Source: Agrobacterium vitis (GTDB lineage: Bacteria; Pseudomonadota; Alphaproteobacteria; Rhizobiales; Rhizobiaceae). From it: a stretch of DNA of 64,000 bases. The DNA is taken from NCBI RefSeq assembly GCF_037039395.1, contig NZ_CP146244.1:1-64000 (forward strand), given 5' to 3'. Below the pieces are notes generated by a model. The model ran no database searches. It worked only from the letters and a program-made list of their open reading frames with translations, and was not told the DNA's origin. Positions 24,325 to 34,226 of this stretch are shown in pieces. Within the stretch, counting starts at the first letter, position 1. Every line of letters starts with the position of its first letter. Both the position numbers and the translations under genes were made by a program.

Positions 24325-26310
24325 ATGTCCGCGACGAAAATTCTCTGGGGCCAGATCCTCACCGTCTTCCTGATCGTGCTGATGACGACCTGGGGAGCGA
24401 CACAGTGGACGGCCTGGCGCCTCGGCTTCCAGCCCCAGCTCGGCCAGCCCTGGTTCGAGCTGGCCGGCTGGCCGATCTATTATCCTCCGGCCTTCTTCTG
24501 GTGGTGGTATTTCTACGATGCCTATGCGCCACCGATCTTCGTCGAAGGCGGTATGATCGCGGCGTCTGGCGGTTTCATCGCCATCGCGGTTGCGATCGGC
24601 ATGTCGGTCTGGCGGGCGCGCGAGGCCAAGAATGTTGCGACCTACGGATCGGCGCGCTGGGCCGAGCCGGAGGAAGTGAAGGCTGCCGGTCTGCTCGACC
24701 AGGACGGTGTTGTTCTCGGCAGGCTTGATCGGGCCTATCTGCGGCATGATGGCCCGGAGCACGTCTTATGTTTTGCGCCCACGAGATCGGGCAAGGGCGT
24801 CGGCCTGGTCGTGCCCTCGCTGCTCACCTGGCCAGGTTCGGCCATCGTCCACGACATCAAGGGGGAGAACTGGACACTCACCGCCGGCTTCCGATCCCGG
24901 CACGGCCGCGTGCTGCTGTTTGACCCGACCAATGCACGATCGGCAGCCTACAATCCGCTACTCGAGGTGCGGCGGGGTGAATGGGAAGTCCGCGACGTCC
25001 AGAACATTGCCGACATCCTGGTCGATCCGGAAGGGTCGCTGGACAAAAGGAACCATTGGGAGAAGACCAGCCACGCGCTGCTGGTCGGAGCGATCCTGCA
25101 CGTCCTTTATGCCGAGAAGGACAAGACGCTGGCCGGCGTCGCGGCATTTCTGTCCGATCCGAAGCGGCCGATCGAATCGACGCTCGCTGCGATGATGAAG
25201 ACCGCGCATCTGGGTGACGCAGGCCCGCACCCGGTTATCGCGTCGGCCGCGCGTGAGCTGCTGAACAAATCCGACAACGAGCGATCGGGCGTGCTGTCGA
25301 CCGCCATGTCGTTTCTGGGCCTGTACCGCGATCCTGTCGTTGCCGAAGTGACGCGGCGCTGCGACTGGCGCATTACCGACATCGTTGGCAGCAAGCGCCC
25401 GACGACGCTTTACCTCGTCGTGCCGCCGTCCGACATCAATCGCACCAAGCCGCTCATTCGCCTCATCCTCAACCAGATTGGCCGCCGTTTGACCGAGGAT
25501 TTGCAGGCGAGGGGCGGGCGTCACCGGCTACTGCTGATGCTGGACGAGTTTCCGGCATTGGGCAGGCTGGATTTTTTCGAGAGCGCCTTGGCCTTCATGG
25601 CGGGCTATGGCCTCAAATCATTCCTGATCGCCCAGTCGCTGAACCAGATCGAGAAAGCCTATGGGCCGAACAACTCGATCCTCGACAACTGCCATGTGAG
25701 GGTGTCGTTCGCGACGAATGACGAAAGGACGGCGAAGAGGGTGAGCGACGCGCTTGGCACCGCCACCGAAATGAAGGCGATGAAGAACTATGCCGGGCAT
25801 CGGCTGTCGCCCTGGCTCGGGCATTTGATGGTCTCGCGCTCGGAAACCGCGCGACCGCTGCTCACCCCTGGCGAGATCATGCAGCTTCCCCCGGCTGACG
25901 AAATCGTCATGGTCGCAGGAACGCCGCCGATCCGGGCGAAGAAGGCGCGATACTTCGAGGACGCAAGGTTTCAGGAGCGGATACTGCCGCCGCCGAAGCT
26001 GGTCCGTACCGGCGAACCGCATCCGGACGACTGGAGCCGCCTGCCGATCCCGGCTCATCTCCCGTTCAACGAAGCTGTGGCGGGCACCGCCGAGGAGGAT
26101 GAGGATCCGACCGAATCCGAGCGCCGGCGTCAACCCGAACTGAGCCGCGTGAAACCTGTCGAGAAGAAGGAGCCCATCGAAAACGAATTCGAGATCGATC
26201 CTCCCGATGAGATGGAGGAGGAAGCCACCCGGAACCGCCGAATGGCCCGCCTCATGCAAGGTGTGGCGCGACAGGTCTCGCTTGATCCGAATGACGGGAT
26301 GGAGCTGTGA
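24325..26310 (+). CDS. traG: Type IV coupling protein TraG/VirD4
   Basis: A 661-aa inner-membrane ATPase linking the relaxase-DNA complex to the mating channel. Two N-terminal transmembrane segments (about residues 10-30 and 70-95) precede the ATPase domain with Walker A TRSGKGVG near 153-160 and Walker B LLMLDEFPALG near 403-413. The C-terminal ~70 residues are acidic and probably engage cargo. Full length for the family. The stop overlaps the start of the next gene. Confidence 0.95.
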   Translation: MSATKILWGQILTVFLIVLMTTWGATQWTAWRLGFQPQLGQPWFELAGWPIYYPPAFFWWWYFYDAYAPPIFVEGGMIAASGGFIAIAVAIGMSVWRAREAKNVATYGSARWAEPEEVKAAGLLDQDGVVLGRLDRAYLRHDGPEHVLCFAPTRSGKGVGLVVPSLLTWPGSAIVHDIKGENWTLTAGFRSRHGRVLLFDPTNARSAAYNPLLEVRRGEWEVRDVQNIADILVDPEGSLDKRNHWEKTSHALLVGAILHVLYAEKDKTLAGVAAFLSDPKRPIESTLAAMMKTAHLGDAGPHPVIASAARELLNKSDNERSGVLSTAMSFLGLYRDPVVAEVTRRCDWRITDIVGSKRPTTLYLVVPPSDINRTKPLIRLILNQIGRRLTEDLQARGGRHRLLLMLDEFPALGRLDFFESALAFMAGYGLKSFLIAQSLNQIEKAYGPNNSILDNCHVRVSFATNDERTAKRVSDALGTATEMKAMKNYAGHRLSPWLGHLMVSRSETARPLLTPGEIMQLPPADEIVMVAGTPPIRAKKARYFEDARFQERILPPPKLVRTGEPHPDDWSRLPIPAHLPFNEAVAGTAEEDEDPTESERRRQPELSRVKPVEKKEPIENEFEIDPPDEMEEEATRNRRMARLMQGVARQVSLDPNDGMEL

Positions 26311-26780
26311 GCACCATGACTGGCAGAAAAAAGAAAGCGCAGATCTCCGTCTATCTCGAACCTGACGTCATGACGATGCTCTCGGATTATGCAGCGCGCC
26401 GGGAGCAGCCGATGTCTTTGATTGCGGAGGCGGCCGTCGCTTCCTTCCTGTCGCCGGACGACGCCGAACGGCGGGAGGCATTGATCGCCAAGCGCCTCGA
26501 TCAGATCGACCGCCGCATGACGCGGCTGGAGCGCGATGTCGGTATCTCGGTCGAAACGCTGGCCGTCTTCGTCCGCTTCTGGCTCGCCACCACGCCAGCC
26601 TTGCCTGAACCGGCCGCACAGGCGGCGCGGGCCAAGGCCGGCGAACGCTACGAGGCGTTCGTCACGGCACTCGGCCGACGTCTGGCACAGGGGCCGAAAC
26701 TCAGGCAGGAAATCTCTGAGGACATCGCCGACTCATCTGACGGACAGGTCTCGCCACACGCGGGTACATACCGCAAATAG
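26307..26780 (+). CDS. Ribbon-helix-helix (CopG-like) protein next to traG
   Basis: A 157-aa protein. The first ~55 residues form a ribbon-helix-helix (AQISVYLEPDVMTMLSDYAARREQPMSLIAEAAVASFL), followed by a coiled-coil-like segment (RLDQIDRRMTRLERDVGIS) and a hydrophobic patch. Usual companion of traG/trbB in this backbone; likely a DNA-binding accessory or regulator of transfer. The GTG at 26307 overlaps the traG stop; an ATG at 26316 is the alternative. Confidence 0.82.
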   Translation: MSTMTGRKKKAQISVYLEPDVMTMLSDYAARREQPMSLIAEAAVASFLSPDDAERREALIAKRLDQIDRRMTRLERDVGISVETLAVFVRFWLATTPALPEPAAQAARAKAGERYEAFVTALGRRLAQGPKLRQEISEDIADSSDGQVSPHAGTYRK

Positions 26781-26946
26781 TCGTCGCCTCGGTTGGTTCA
26801 AGAAGACAGCTCCATCGCCGTTTTCCTGTATTTGCACGCTATACTACTACGACGCCATTTCCTTGTTGAATCGCATGAACTTCCGGCTCTTTTAATCATC
26901 CCCGTCCGGGGACAGTCTGATTTCCCCGGCGAGAAACGGGGATCGG

Positions 26947-27942
26947 ATGGCAGTCTCGCATCGAAATTCGGAAGGCTTTGCGCGTGGCGCTCGGATGTTG
27001 CGCACCGCGCTGGGTGCTGCCATCGCCCGCTTTCTGGAAGATCCCGGCGTTGTCGAAGTGATGCTCAATCCCGATGGGCGCTTGTGGATCGACCGTCTCT
27101 CGGAGGGCATGTCCGACACCGGCGAGCGCATCTTGCCCGCGGATGGCGAACGCATCATCCGACTGGTTGCTCACCATGTCGGCGCGGAGGTTCATGCCGG
27201 CGCCCCGCGTGTTTCGGCCGAATTGCCCGACAGCGGCGAACGCTTCGAAGGTCTCCTGCCTCCGATCGTCACAGGTCCGGCCTTCGCCATCCGCAAGCCG
27301 GCGATCTCGGTGTTCACCCTCGACGACTATGTTTCGGCAGGAACGATGACCGCCGATCAGGCGGCGTTGCTGCGCGAGGCCGTCGCCTCGCACGCCAACG
27401 TGCTGGTCGCAGGCGGCACCGGCACCGGCAAGACGACGCTTACCAATGCACTGCTGGCCGAAGTCGCGAAGGCGCAGGACCGGCTTCTCATCATCGAGGA
27501 CACGCGCGAGCTTCAAAGCCAGTCCGAGAACAAGGTGCCGATGCGCACCAAGGACTTCATCGCCAATCTGACAGATCTGGCGCGCTCGGCGATGCGCTTC
27601 CGGCCCGATCGCATCATCGTCGGCGAAGTGCGAGGTCCGGAAGCCCTTGATCTCCTGAAACTTTGGGGAACGGGGCATCCCGGCGGCATCGGCACCATCC
27701 ACGCCGGCACCAGCATCGGCGCGCTCCGCCGGCTCGAACAGCTCATTCAGGAAGCTGTCGTCACCGTCCCCAAGGCACTGATCGCCGAGACCATCGACAT
27801 CGTGGCGGTTCTCTCCGGTCGCGGGCCCGCGCGCCGGCTCTGCGAACTCGCTCGTGTCGATGGGCTCGGTCCTGACGGCGACTACCGCGTCGCCCCCGCA
27901 CGCTTTTCCCCCGACCGCCAACCGCTCCCGAAAGGAGAATAG
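26947..27942 (+). CDS. trbB: Mating-pair ATPase TrbB (VirB11-like)
   Basis: A 331-aa hexameric secretion ATPase of the type IV system. Walker [11 protein letters not shown] lies near residues 156-165, the acidic box IIEDTRELQ near 182-190, Walker [17 protein letters not shown] near 220-235 and the His box GTIHAG near 250-255. Start at ATG 26947 after a 166-nt gap from the previous gene, so this is a likely point for an operon promoter, though no clear -35/-10 pair is seen. The trb genes behind it are packed with 0-12-nt spacing or overlaps. Confidence 0.95.
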   Translation: MAVSHRNSEGFARGARMLRTALGAAIARFLEDPGVVEVMLNPDGRLWIDRLSEGMSDTGERILPADGERIIRLVAHHVGAEVHAGAPRVSAELPDSGERFEGLLPPIVTGPAFAIRKPAISVFTLDDYVSAGTMTADQAALLREAVASHANVLVAGGTGTGKTTLTNALLAEVAKAQDRLLIIEDTRELQSQSENKVPMRTKDFIANLTDLARSAMRFRPDRIIVGEVRGPEALDLLKLWGTGHPGGIGTIHAGTSIGALRRLEQLIQEAVVTVPKALIAETIDIVAVLSGRGPARRLCELARVDGLGPDGDYRVAPARFSPDRQPLPKGE

Positions 27943-27944
27943 TC

Positions 27945-28361
27945 ATGTCCCTCCGTGTCCCGCCTGTTCTGTCGAAGCTCTTCAGCCCGCCCATCATCTT
28001 GTCCATGGTGCCGGTTCAGGCGAGCGGGCACACGCCGTCTTTCGGCGGCTTGCGTCGCCACTTCATGAGCCCGGCGGCCGTCGCCACGATCATGATGACG
28101 GCGGCTGTGCCGGCTCATGCTTCCGGTTCCTCCATGCCGTGGGAGGCGCCGCTTCAGTCGATCCTCGAATCCATCGAAGGGCCGGTCGCCAAGATCGTCG
28201 CCGTCATCATCATTATTGCCACCGGGCTAGCGCTAGCTTTCGGCGACACGAGCGGCGGCTTCAGGAGGCTGATCCAGATCGTCTTCGGGCTGTCGATCGC
28301 CTTTGCGGCCAGTTCCTTCTTTCTCAGCTTCTTCAGCTTCGGCGGCGGGGCGCTCGTCTGA
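27945..28361 (+). CDS. trbC: Pilin TrbC (VirB2-like)
   Basis: A 138-aa prepilin. A long leader ends near VPAHA (about residue 59), and two hydrophobic segments follow (about 80-98 and 108-130), the layout of TrbC/VirB2 subunits. Likely processed by signal peptidase and TraF. Two nt after the trbB stop, and its own stop overlaps the trbD start (TGATG). Confidence 0.9.
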   Translation: MSLRVPPVLSKLFSPPIILSMVPVQASGHTPSFGGLRRHFMSPAAVATIMMTAAVPAHASGSSMPWEAPLQSILESIEGPVAKIVAVIIIIATGLALAFGDTSGGFRRLIQIVFGLSIAFAASSFFLSFFSFGGGALV

Positions 28362-28642
28362 TGGCGGGTATTCTGGAACACACCAACGACCTGCCGGGCT
28401 TTACCGTCACCGTCCATCGGGCGCTAACCGAGCACATCCTGCTCGGCGGCGCTCCGCGAAGCATCGCCATCATGAACGGGACGCTCGCCGGAGCCGTCGG
28501 CCTTGGCCTCCGTCTCTGGCTGGTCGGCCTCGCCATATGGGCCGTCGGGCATTTCGCGGCGGTCTGGGCGGCGAAACGCGATCCGCTGTTCGTGGAAGTC
28601 GGTCGTCGTCACCTTCGTATCCCCGGACATCTGTCGGTGTGA
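28361..28642 (+). CDS. trbD: Conjugal transfer protein TrbD (VirB3-like)
   Basis: A 93-aa inner-membrane protein. VHRALTEHILLGGAPRSIAIMNG near residues 18-40 is the VirB3/TrbD signature, with hydrophobic stretches around 38-70. The ATG at 28361 overlaps the trbC stop by one base. A longer frame reaching back to 27854 is a shadow of trbB/trbC. Confidence 0.92.
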   Translation: MAGILEHTNDLPGFTVTVHRALTEHILLGGAPRSIAIMNGTLAGAVGLGLRLWLVGLAIWAVGHFAAVWAAKRDPLFVEVGRRHLRIPGHLSV

Positions 28643-28652
28643 GGGCGCGTCC

Positions 28653-31109
28653 ATGATGAACCTTGCCGAATACCGCCGCACCGCCAGCCGCCTCGCGGAT
28701 TTCCTGCCCTGGGCCGCGCTTGTCGGCGAAGGTGTCGTTCTCAACAAGGACGGATCGCTGCAAAGGACCGCCCAATTTCGCGGTCCGGATCTCGAATCCT
28801 CTGTTGCTGCCGAACTGGTCGCTGTCGCCGCCAGGCTGAACAATGCCTTCCGGCGTCTCGGCTCCGGCTGGGCGATCTTCGTGGAAGCGCAGCGCCAGGA
28901 GGCCGCGACCTATCCCGACGACCGCTTTCCTGATCCGGCCTCGGGGCTGCTTGACGCCGAACGCAAGGCCGATTTCGAAGAGCAGGGCAGTCATTTCATT
29001 TCCGGCTACTTCCTCACCTTCACCTATCTCTCGCCTGCCGAAGATGCGGCGCGTGCCGAGACCTGGCTCTATGAGGGGCGGGAACGATCTGGCGTTGATC
29101 CGAACGAGATCCTGCGCGGCTTCGTCGATCGCACCGATCGTGTGCTGGCGTTGCTCGACGGCTTTATGCCCGAATGCCACTGGCTCGATGATGCCGAGAC
29201 GCTGACCTACCTGCACTCGACAGTCTCGACCAAACGGCACCGTGTCCGCGTTCCCGAAACACCGATGTACCTGGACGCGCTGCTGGCCGATCAGTCTCTG
29301 ACCGGCGGGCTGGAGCCGCGCCTTGGCGACGCTCATTTGCGCATCCTCACCATCGTCGGTTTCCCGACCGCGACCACGCCCGGAATTCTCGACGAACTGA
29401 ACAGGCTCGCCTTTCCCTATCGCTGGTCGACTCGCGCGATCCTCCTGGACAAGACCGATGCCATCAGGCTGCTCACCCGCATCCGCCGCCAGTGGTTTGC
29501 GAAGCGCAAGTCGATCGCCGCCATTTTGAAAGAAGTCATGACCAACGAGGCTTCGGTTCTGGTCGATACCGATGCCGCGAACAAGGCGACCGACGCGGAC
29601 ATCGCGCTCCAGGAACTCGGCGCAGACTATGCCGGTATGGCCCATGTGACGGCGACCATCGCCGTCTGGGACACCGATCCCCGCCTTGCCGACGAAAAGC
29701 TACGGCTTGTCGAAAAGGTGATCCAGGGTCGCGACTTCACGGCGATGCCGGAATCCATCAATGCCGTCGACGCCTGGCTTGGCTCGCTGCCGGGGCATGT
29801 TTACGCCAACGTGCGCCAGCCGCCGATCTCGACGCTCAATCTCGCCCACATGATTCCCCTCAGTGCCGTGTGGGCGGGGCCGGAACGGGATGACCACCTG
29901 GGTAGCGGCCCCTTGCTCTTTGGCAAGACCGAGGGAAGCACCCCGTTCCGGCTTTCCATTCACGTCGGCGATGTCGGACACACGCTCGTCGTCGGGCCGA
30001 CCGGCTCGGGAAAGAGCGTGTTGCTCGCCTGCATGGCGCTCCAGTTCCGTCGCTACGCCCAGGCCCAGGTCTTCGCCTTCGATTTCGGGGGCTCGATCCG
30101 GGCCGCAGCTCTCGCCATGGGCGGCGACTGGCATGATCTTGGTGGTGATCTCACCGAGGGAGACGCGTTTTCCGTTTCGCTCCAGCCGCTTGCGCGCATC
30201 CATGACGTGCCCGAACGCGCCTGGGCGGCCGACTGGATCGTCGCCATCCTGACGCGTGAGAGCATCGCGATCACGCCTGATGTCAAGGAGCATATCTGGA
30301 CGGCGCTGACCTCTCTGGCTTCGGCGCCGGTCGAGGAACGCACCATCACCGGCCTGACGGTGCTGCTGCAATCGAACGACCTCAAGCAGGCGCTCAGGCC
30401 GTATTGCGTCGGCGGTCCCTATGGCCGGCTGCTCGATGCCGAAACCGAGCACCTCGGCAGCGCGTCGGTGCAGGCCTTCGAGATCGAGGGGCTGGTTGGC
30501 ACCGGCGCAGCACCCGCCGTCCTGTCCTATCTGTTCCATCGCATCGGCGATCGGCTCGATGGCTCGCCCACCTTGCTCATCATCGATGAGGGCTGGCTGG
30601 CGCTCGATGATGAAGCCTTTTCCGGGCAGTTGCGGGAATGGCTGAAAACCCTGCGCAAGAAGAACGCCAGCGTGATCTTCGCCACGCAATCATTGTCGGA
30701 TATCGACAATTCGGCGATCGCCCCGGCGATCATCGAAAGTTGCCCGACGCGTCTGCTTCTTCCAAATGAGCGCGCTGTCGAACCGCAGATCACCGCGATC
30801 TATCAGCGATTTGGCTTGAACGCGCGCCAGATCGAGATCCTCGCGCGGGCCACGCCGAAAAAGGACTACTACTGCCAAAGCCGCAGGGGGAAACGCCTGT
30901 TCGATTTGGGCCTGTCCGAAGTCGGTCTCGCCCTCACGGCTGCCTCCTCGAAATCCGACCAGTCCGCCATCGCCCGCGTCTTCGCCGAGCACGGCCGGGA
31001 CGGCTTCCTTGCCGCCTGGCTGCGCCTGCGCGGCGTCGACTGGGCCGCGGACCTCATTCCTGACCTCGCCAATCTCGTCCCCCAGCCCGACAAGGAGGCT
31101 CAATCATGA
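28653..31109 (+). CDS. trbE: Mating-pair ATPase TrbE (VirB4-like)
   Basis: An 818-aa type IV secretion ATPase. An N-terminal CagE/TrbE/VirB4 domain (residues ~1-420) precedes the ATPase core with Walker A GPTGSGKSVLL near 448-458 and Walker B LLIIDEGWLALDD near 641-653. The start is the first of two tandem ATGs at 28653, with GAGGG 7 nt upstream; the open frame to 28503 is a shadow of trbD. Powers pilus assembly and DNA translocation. Confidence 0.95.
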   Translation: MMNLAEYRRTASRLADFLPWAALVGEGVVLNKDGSLQRTAQFRGPDLESSVAAELVAVAARLNNAFRRLGSGWAIFVEAQRQEAATYPDDRFPDPASGLLDAERKADFEEQGSHFISGYFLTFTYLSPAEDAARAETWLYEGRERSGVDPNEILRGFVDRTDRVLALLDGFMPECHWLDDAETLTYLHSTVSTKRHRVRVPETPMYLDALLADQSLTGGLEPRLGDAHLRILTIVGFPTATTPGILDELNRLAFPYRWSTRAILLDKTDAIRLLTRIRRQWFAKRKSIAAILKEVMTNEASVLVDTDAANKATDADIALQELGADYAGMAHVTATIAVWDTDPRLADEKLRLVEKVIQGRDFTAMPESINAVDAWLGSLPGHVYANVRQPPISTLNLAHMIPLSAVWAGPERDDHLGSGPLLFGKTEGSTPFRLSIHVGDVGHTLVVGPTGSGKSVLLACMALQFRRYAQAQVFAFDFGGSIRAAALAMGGDWHDLGGDLTEGDAFSVSLQPLARIHDVPERAWAADWIVAILTRESIAITPDVKEHIWTALTSLASAPVEERTITGLTVLLQSNDLKQALRPYCVGGPYGRLLDAETEHLGSASVQAFEIEGLVGTGAAPAVLSYLFHRIGDRLDGSPTLLIIDEGWLALDDEAFSGQLREWLKTLRKKNASVIFATQSLSDIDNSAIAPAIIESCPTRLLLPNERAVEPQITAIYQRFGLNARQIEILARATPKKDYYCQSRRGKRLFDLGLSEVGLALTAASSKSDQSAIARVFAEHGRDGFLAAWLRLRGVDWAADLIPDLANLVPQPDKEAQS

Positions 31110-31858
31110 AGACCCACCGTTTCCGCGCGGCACTGCTTGCCGCATCCATTCTCACCTTCTCAGGCCCGGCCTCGATCGTTCTGGCGCCGCCGGCGTCCGC
31201 CGCCTGGATCGTCTACGACCCGACCAACTATTCGCAGAACCTCCTGTCCGCCGCGCGCGCGCTGGAGCAGATCAACAACCAGATCACCAGCTTGCAAAAC
31301 GAAGCGCAGATGCTGATCAACCAGGCCCGCAATCTGGCGAGCCTGCCGTATTCGTCGTTGCAGCAGATCCAACAGTCCGTTCAGCGCACGCAGCAGCTTC
31401 TGTCCCAGGCGCAGAACATCGCGTTCGACGTCGGCCAGATCGATCAGGCATTCCAGTCGAAATACGCCAGCGTCTCGCTTTCGGCCACCGACGCGCAACT
31501 CGTCGCCGATGCAAAGGAGCGCTGGAAGAACAGCGTCGGCGGCCTGCAGGACGCCATGCGCGTGCAGGCCACCGTCGTCGGCAATATCGACACCAACCGC
31601 ACCGAGATGTCGCAACTGGTCGGTCAGAGCCAGAGCGCGACCGGCGCGCTTCAGGCGGCGCAGGCAGGCAACCAGCTTCTCGCCCTTCAGTCGCAGCAGC
31701 TTTCCGACCTCACGGCCCTGCTTGCCGCCAATGGCCGGTCCACTGCACTCACCGAGGCCGAACGCGCCGCCGCGGCCGAACAGGGACGCGTGCAGCGCCA
31801 GCGCTTCCTGATGCCAGGCTCCGGCTATCAGGCCGGCAGCGCCAAGATGTTCAACTGA
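31106..31858 (+). CDS. trbJ: Conjugal transfer protein TrbJ (VirB5-like)
   Basis: A 250-aa periplasmic/pilus-tip protein. A signal peptide (residues ~1-32, ending SAA) precedes WIVYDPTNYSQNLLSAARALEQINNQ, the TrbJ hallmark, and a long helical, Gln-rich coiled-coil region (about 45-105). The ATG overlaps the trbE stop (ATGA). Confidence 0.93.
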   Translation: MKTHRFRAALLAASILTFSGPASIVLAPPASAAWIVYDPTNYSQNLLSAARALEQINNQITSLQNEAQMLINQARNLASLPYSSLQQIQQSVQRTQQLLSQAQNIAFDVGQIDQAFQSKYASVSLSATDAQLVADAKERWKNSVGGLQDAMRVQATVVGNIDTNRTEMSQLVGQSQSATGALQAAQAGNQLLALQSQQLSDLTALLAANGRSTALTEAERAAAAEQGRVQRQRFLMPGSGYQAGSAKMFN

Positions 31859-31869
31859 GGGCGCTGGCC

Positions 31870-32163
31870 ATGGACGGCAAGATGCTGGCCCGTCTGGGCG
31901 CCGTCGTCTTTGTCGCCGTCGCGATCACCGCGACGGCGACCGAGATGATCAGAAAGAGAGAGGCCCCGGCGCCATGGACACGATCCACACCCGCCGTCGG
32001 ATCACCGGCGGATCCCCTCCGGCTCGGCCAGCGCCGGTGCCAGCAGCTTGGGCAGGCTGCCACCAGCGATCCCGAATGCCTGCGTGTCTGGTCGGAAACA
32101 CGAGACCGCTTCCTTGGCAGGACTTCCGTGCCGGTCGCCCCACAAACCATCGAAGGGCAGTGA
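31870..32163 (+). CDS. trbK: Entry exclusion protein TrbK (alternative type)
   Basis: A 97-aa protein of the rhizobial trbK-alt type: one N-terminal membrane anchor (about residues 6-25), a Pro-rich linker, then the conserved CQQLGQAATSDPECLRVW...RDRFLG block. Expected to block redundant entry of the same element by acting at the inner membrane; this role is known for RP4 TrbK and inferred here. Lies between trbJ and trbL as usual. Confidence 0.85.
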   Translation: MDGKMLARLGAVVFVAVAITATATEMIRKREAPAPWTRSTPAVGSPADPLRLGQRRCQQLGQAATSDPECLRVWSETRDRFLGRTSVPVAPQTIEGQ

Positions 32164-32166
32164 ATC

Positions 32167-33540
32167 ATGGGTGGCAGCGGCGTCATCGACAATTTCCTCG
32201 GGGTCTTCACCTCCTATATCGACAGCGGGTTCGGTCTTCTCGGCGGCGAGGTCGCCTTCATCGCCACCACGCTGATCGTCATCGACGTGACGCTCGCCGC
32301 CCTGTTCTGGAGCTGGGGCGCCGACGACGACATCATCGCCCGTCTGGTGAAAAAGACCCTGTTCGTGGGCGTCTTCGCCTACCTGATCTCGAACTGGAAC
32401 AATCTCGCCCGCATCATCTTCGAGAGCTTTGCCGGCCTCGGTCTCAAAGGGTCGGGCACCGGCTTTTCGACGGCGGACCTCCTTCGCCCCGGACGGGTGG
32501 CGCAAGTCGGTCTCGATGCGGCCCGCCCGCTGCTGGAATCCATTTCCGACCTCATGGGCTGGGTCGCATTCTTCGAGAATTTCATTCAGATCGCGTGCCT
32601 GCTGTTTGCCTGGGCACTCGTCCTGCTGGCGTTCTTCATTCTGGCCATCCAGCTGTTCGTCACGCTGATCGAATTCAAGCTGACGACCTTGGCGGGGTTC
32701 GTCCTCATCCCGTTCGGACTGTTCGGAAAGACGGCCTTCATGGCCGAAAGGGTTCTTGGCAATGTCGTCTCTTCCGGCATCAAGGTCCTGGTGCTCGCCG
32801 TCATCATCGGCATCGGCTCCACCCTGTTCAGCCAGTTCACTGCCGGTTTCGGCGGCGCCACACCGACGATCGACGATGCCATGGCCGTTGTGCTGGCCGC
32901 GCTTTCATTGCTGGGCCTCGGGATATTCGGTCCCGGCATCGCCAACGGTCTCGTTTCCGGCGGCCCGCAGCTCGGCGCGGGTGCTGCCGTCGGCACCGGC
33001 CTTGCCGTCGGTGGCGCAGCGCTTGCCGCAGGCGGCGCGGCCGGTCTGGCCTTGCGGAGTGGCGCCGCGGCATTGTCCGGTGGCGCGGCCGCCGTTCGGG
33101 GTGGAGCGGCGGCGGCGGGTGCCGCATCTACCGCCTATAATCTCGGATCGATGGGACAGAGCGGCGCTTTGGGCGTGGCGTCTGGTCTCGGCCGTGTTGC
33201 TCGCGGTGCAGGCTCCGCTGCCGTCTCGCCGCTCAAGCGCGCAGCCGGGCAGGCGGCCGAAAGAGTCAGATCGAATTTTTCCGAAGGCGTGAAAGACGGC
33301 TTCAGCGCGACCGGCGGCTCTTCCACGCTTGGCACCGTCGGCGGTGCCGATCCCGCCAATAACGATTCCTTTGCCGTCACCCCATCGGGTTCGCGCGATG
33401 GCGCCCCCGATTGGGCCAGGCGCATGAAACGCAGCCAGCACGTCAGCCACGGCGTTTCCGCGGCCGCCCATGCCGTCCGTTCCGGCGACAGCCATGGTGG
33501 TGGCTCTTCCGTCAATCTCTCCGAAAGTGACCGCTCATGA
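32167..33540 (+). CDS. trbL: Conjugal transfer membrane channel protein TrbL (VirB6-like)
   Basis: A 457-aa polytopic inner-membrane protein with about six hydrophobic segments in residues 20-260, then a Gly/Ala-rich segment (about 255-330) and a polar C-terminal tail. Typical TrbL layout and length. Forms part of the translocation channel. Starts 3 nt after trbK; its stop overlaps the trbF ATG. Confidence 0.93.
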   Translation: MGGSGVIDNFLGVFTSYIDSGFGLLGGEVAFIATTLIVIDVTLAALFWSWGADDDIIARLVKKTLFVGVFAYLISNWNNLARIIFESFAGLGLKGSGTGFSTADLLRPGRVAQVGLDAARPLLESISDLMGWVAFFENFIQIACLLFAWALVLLAFFILAIQLFVTLIEFKLTTLAGFVLIPFGLFGKTAFMAERVLGNVVSSGIKVLVLAVIIGIGSTLFSQFTAGFGGATPTIDDAMAVVLAALSLLGLGIFGPGIANGLVSGGPQLGAGAAVGTGLAVGGAALAAGGAAGLALRSGAAALSGGAAAVRGGAAAAGAASTAYNLGSMGQSGALGVASGLGRVARGAGSAAVSPLKRAAGQAAERVRSNFSEGVKDGFSATGGSSTLGTVGGADPANNDSFAVTPSGSRDGAPDWARRMKRSQHVSHGVSAAAHAVRSGDSHGGGSSVNLSESDRS

Positions 33541-34226
33541 GCTTGTTCAAACGACCGGCAGCCCATTACGGCAAGACGCCGCAACCCGAAACACCCTATC
33601 AGAAGGCCGCACAGATCTGGGACGAACGTATCGGTTCGGCCCGTGTGCAGGCGCGGAACTGGAGGTTCATGGCCTTCGGAAGCCTGATCCTTTCGGCGGG
33701 CTTTGCCGCAGCACTCGTCTGGCAGTCCACGCGTGGGACCGTCGTGCCGTGGGTCGTACAGGTCGACAAGCTCGGCCAGACCCAGACCGTCGCCGCTGCC
33801 ACGGCCGACTATCGTCCCACCGATCCGCAGGTGGCATGGCATCTGGCGAGATTCATCGAACAGGTCAGGAGCATTCCCGCCGATCCCATCATCGTCCGCC
33901 AGAACTGGCTCCGCGCCTATGACTGGACGACGGATCGGGGTGCGACAGCGCTGAACGACTACGCGCGGTCCAACGACCCCTTCACCAAGGTCGGCAAGCA
34001 ACAGATCGCCGTCGAGGTGTCGAGCGTCATTCGCGCGTCGCCCGACAGCTTCCGTGTCGCCTGGACCGAGCGCCGCTACGAGAATGGTCAGCTTTCCACC
34101 ACCGAGCGCTGGACCGCGATCCTGACCATCGTAATCCAGACGCCCCGCGATGCTGAACGGCTCAAGGCCAATCCTCTCGGCATCTACGTCAACGCGATTT
34201 CATGGTCGAGGGAGATGGGCGAATGA
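33537..34226 (+). CDS. trbF: Conjugal transfer protein TrbF (VirB8-like)
   Basis: A 229-aa protein with a short cytoplasmic head (TPYQKAAQIWDERIGSARVQA near residues 20-40), one transmembrane helix (about 46-66) and a periplasmic VirB8-like domain. Bridges inner-membrane ATPases and the outer core complex. Overlaps trbL and trbG by 4 nt each. Confidence 0.94.
   Translation: MSLFKRPAAHYGKTPQPETPYQKAAQIWDERIGSARVQARNWRFMAFGSLILSAGFAAALVWQSTRGTVVPWVVQVDKLGQTQTVAAATADYRPTDPQVAWHLARFIEQVRSIPADPIIVRQNWLRAYDWTTDRGATALNDYARSNDPFTKVGKQQIAVEVSSVIRASPDSFRVAWTERRYENGQLSTTERWTAILTIVIQTPRDAERLKANPLGIYVNAISWSREMGE

Noticed and set aside
26817-26845. TATACT at 26840 as a -10 box for the trbB operon
   Set aside because: No acceptable -35 hexamer at 16-18 nt; the AT-rich patch is short. 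Left as an open question.
33000-33130. GC-rich tandem-like GGCGGC runs in trbL
   Set aside because: Encode the normal Gly/Ala-rich segment of TrbL; not a separate repeat element.
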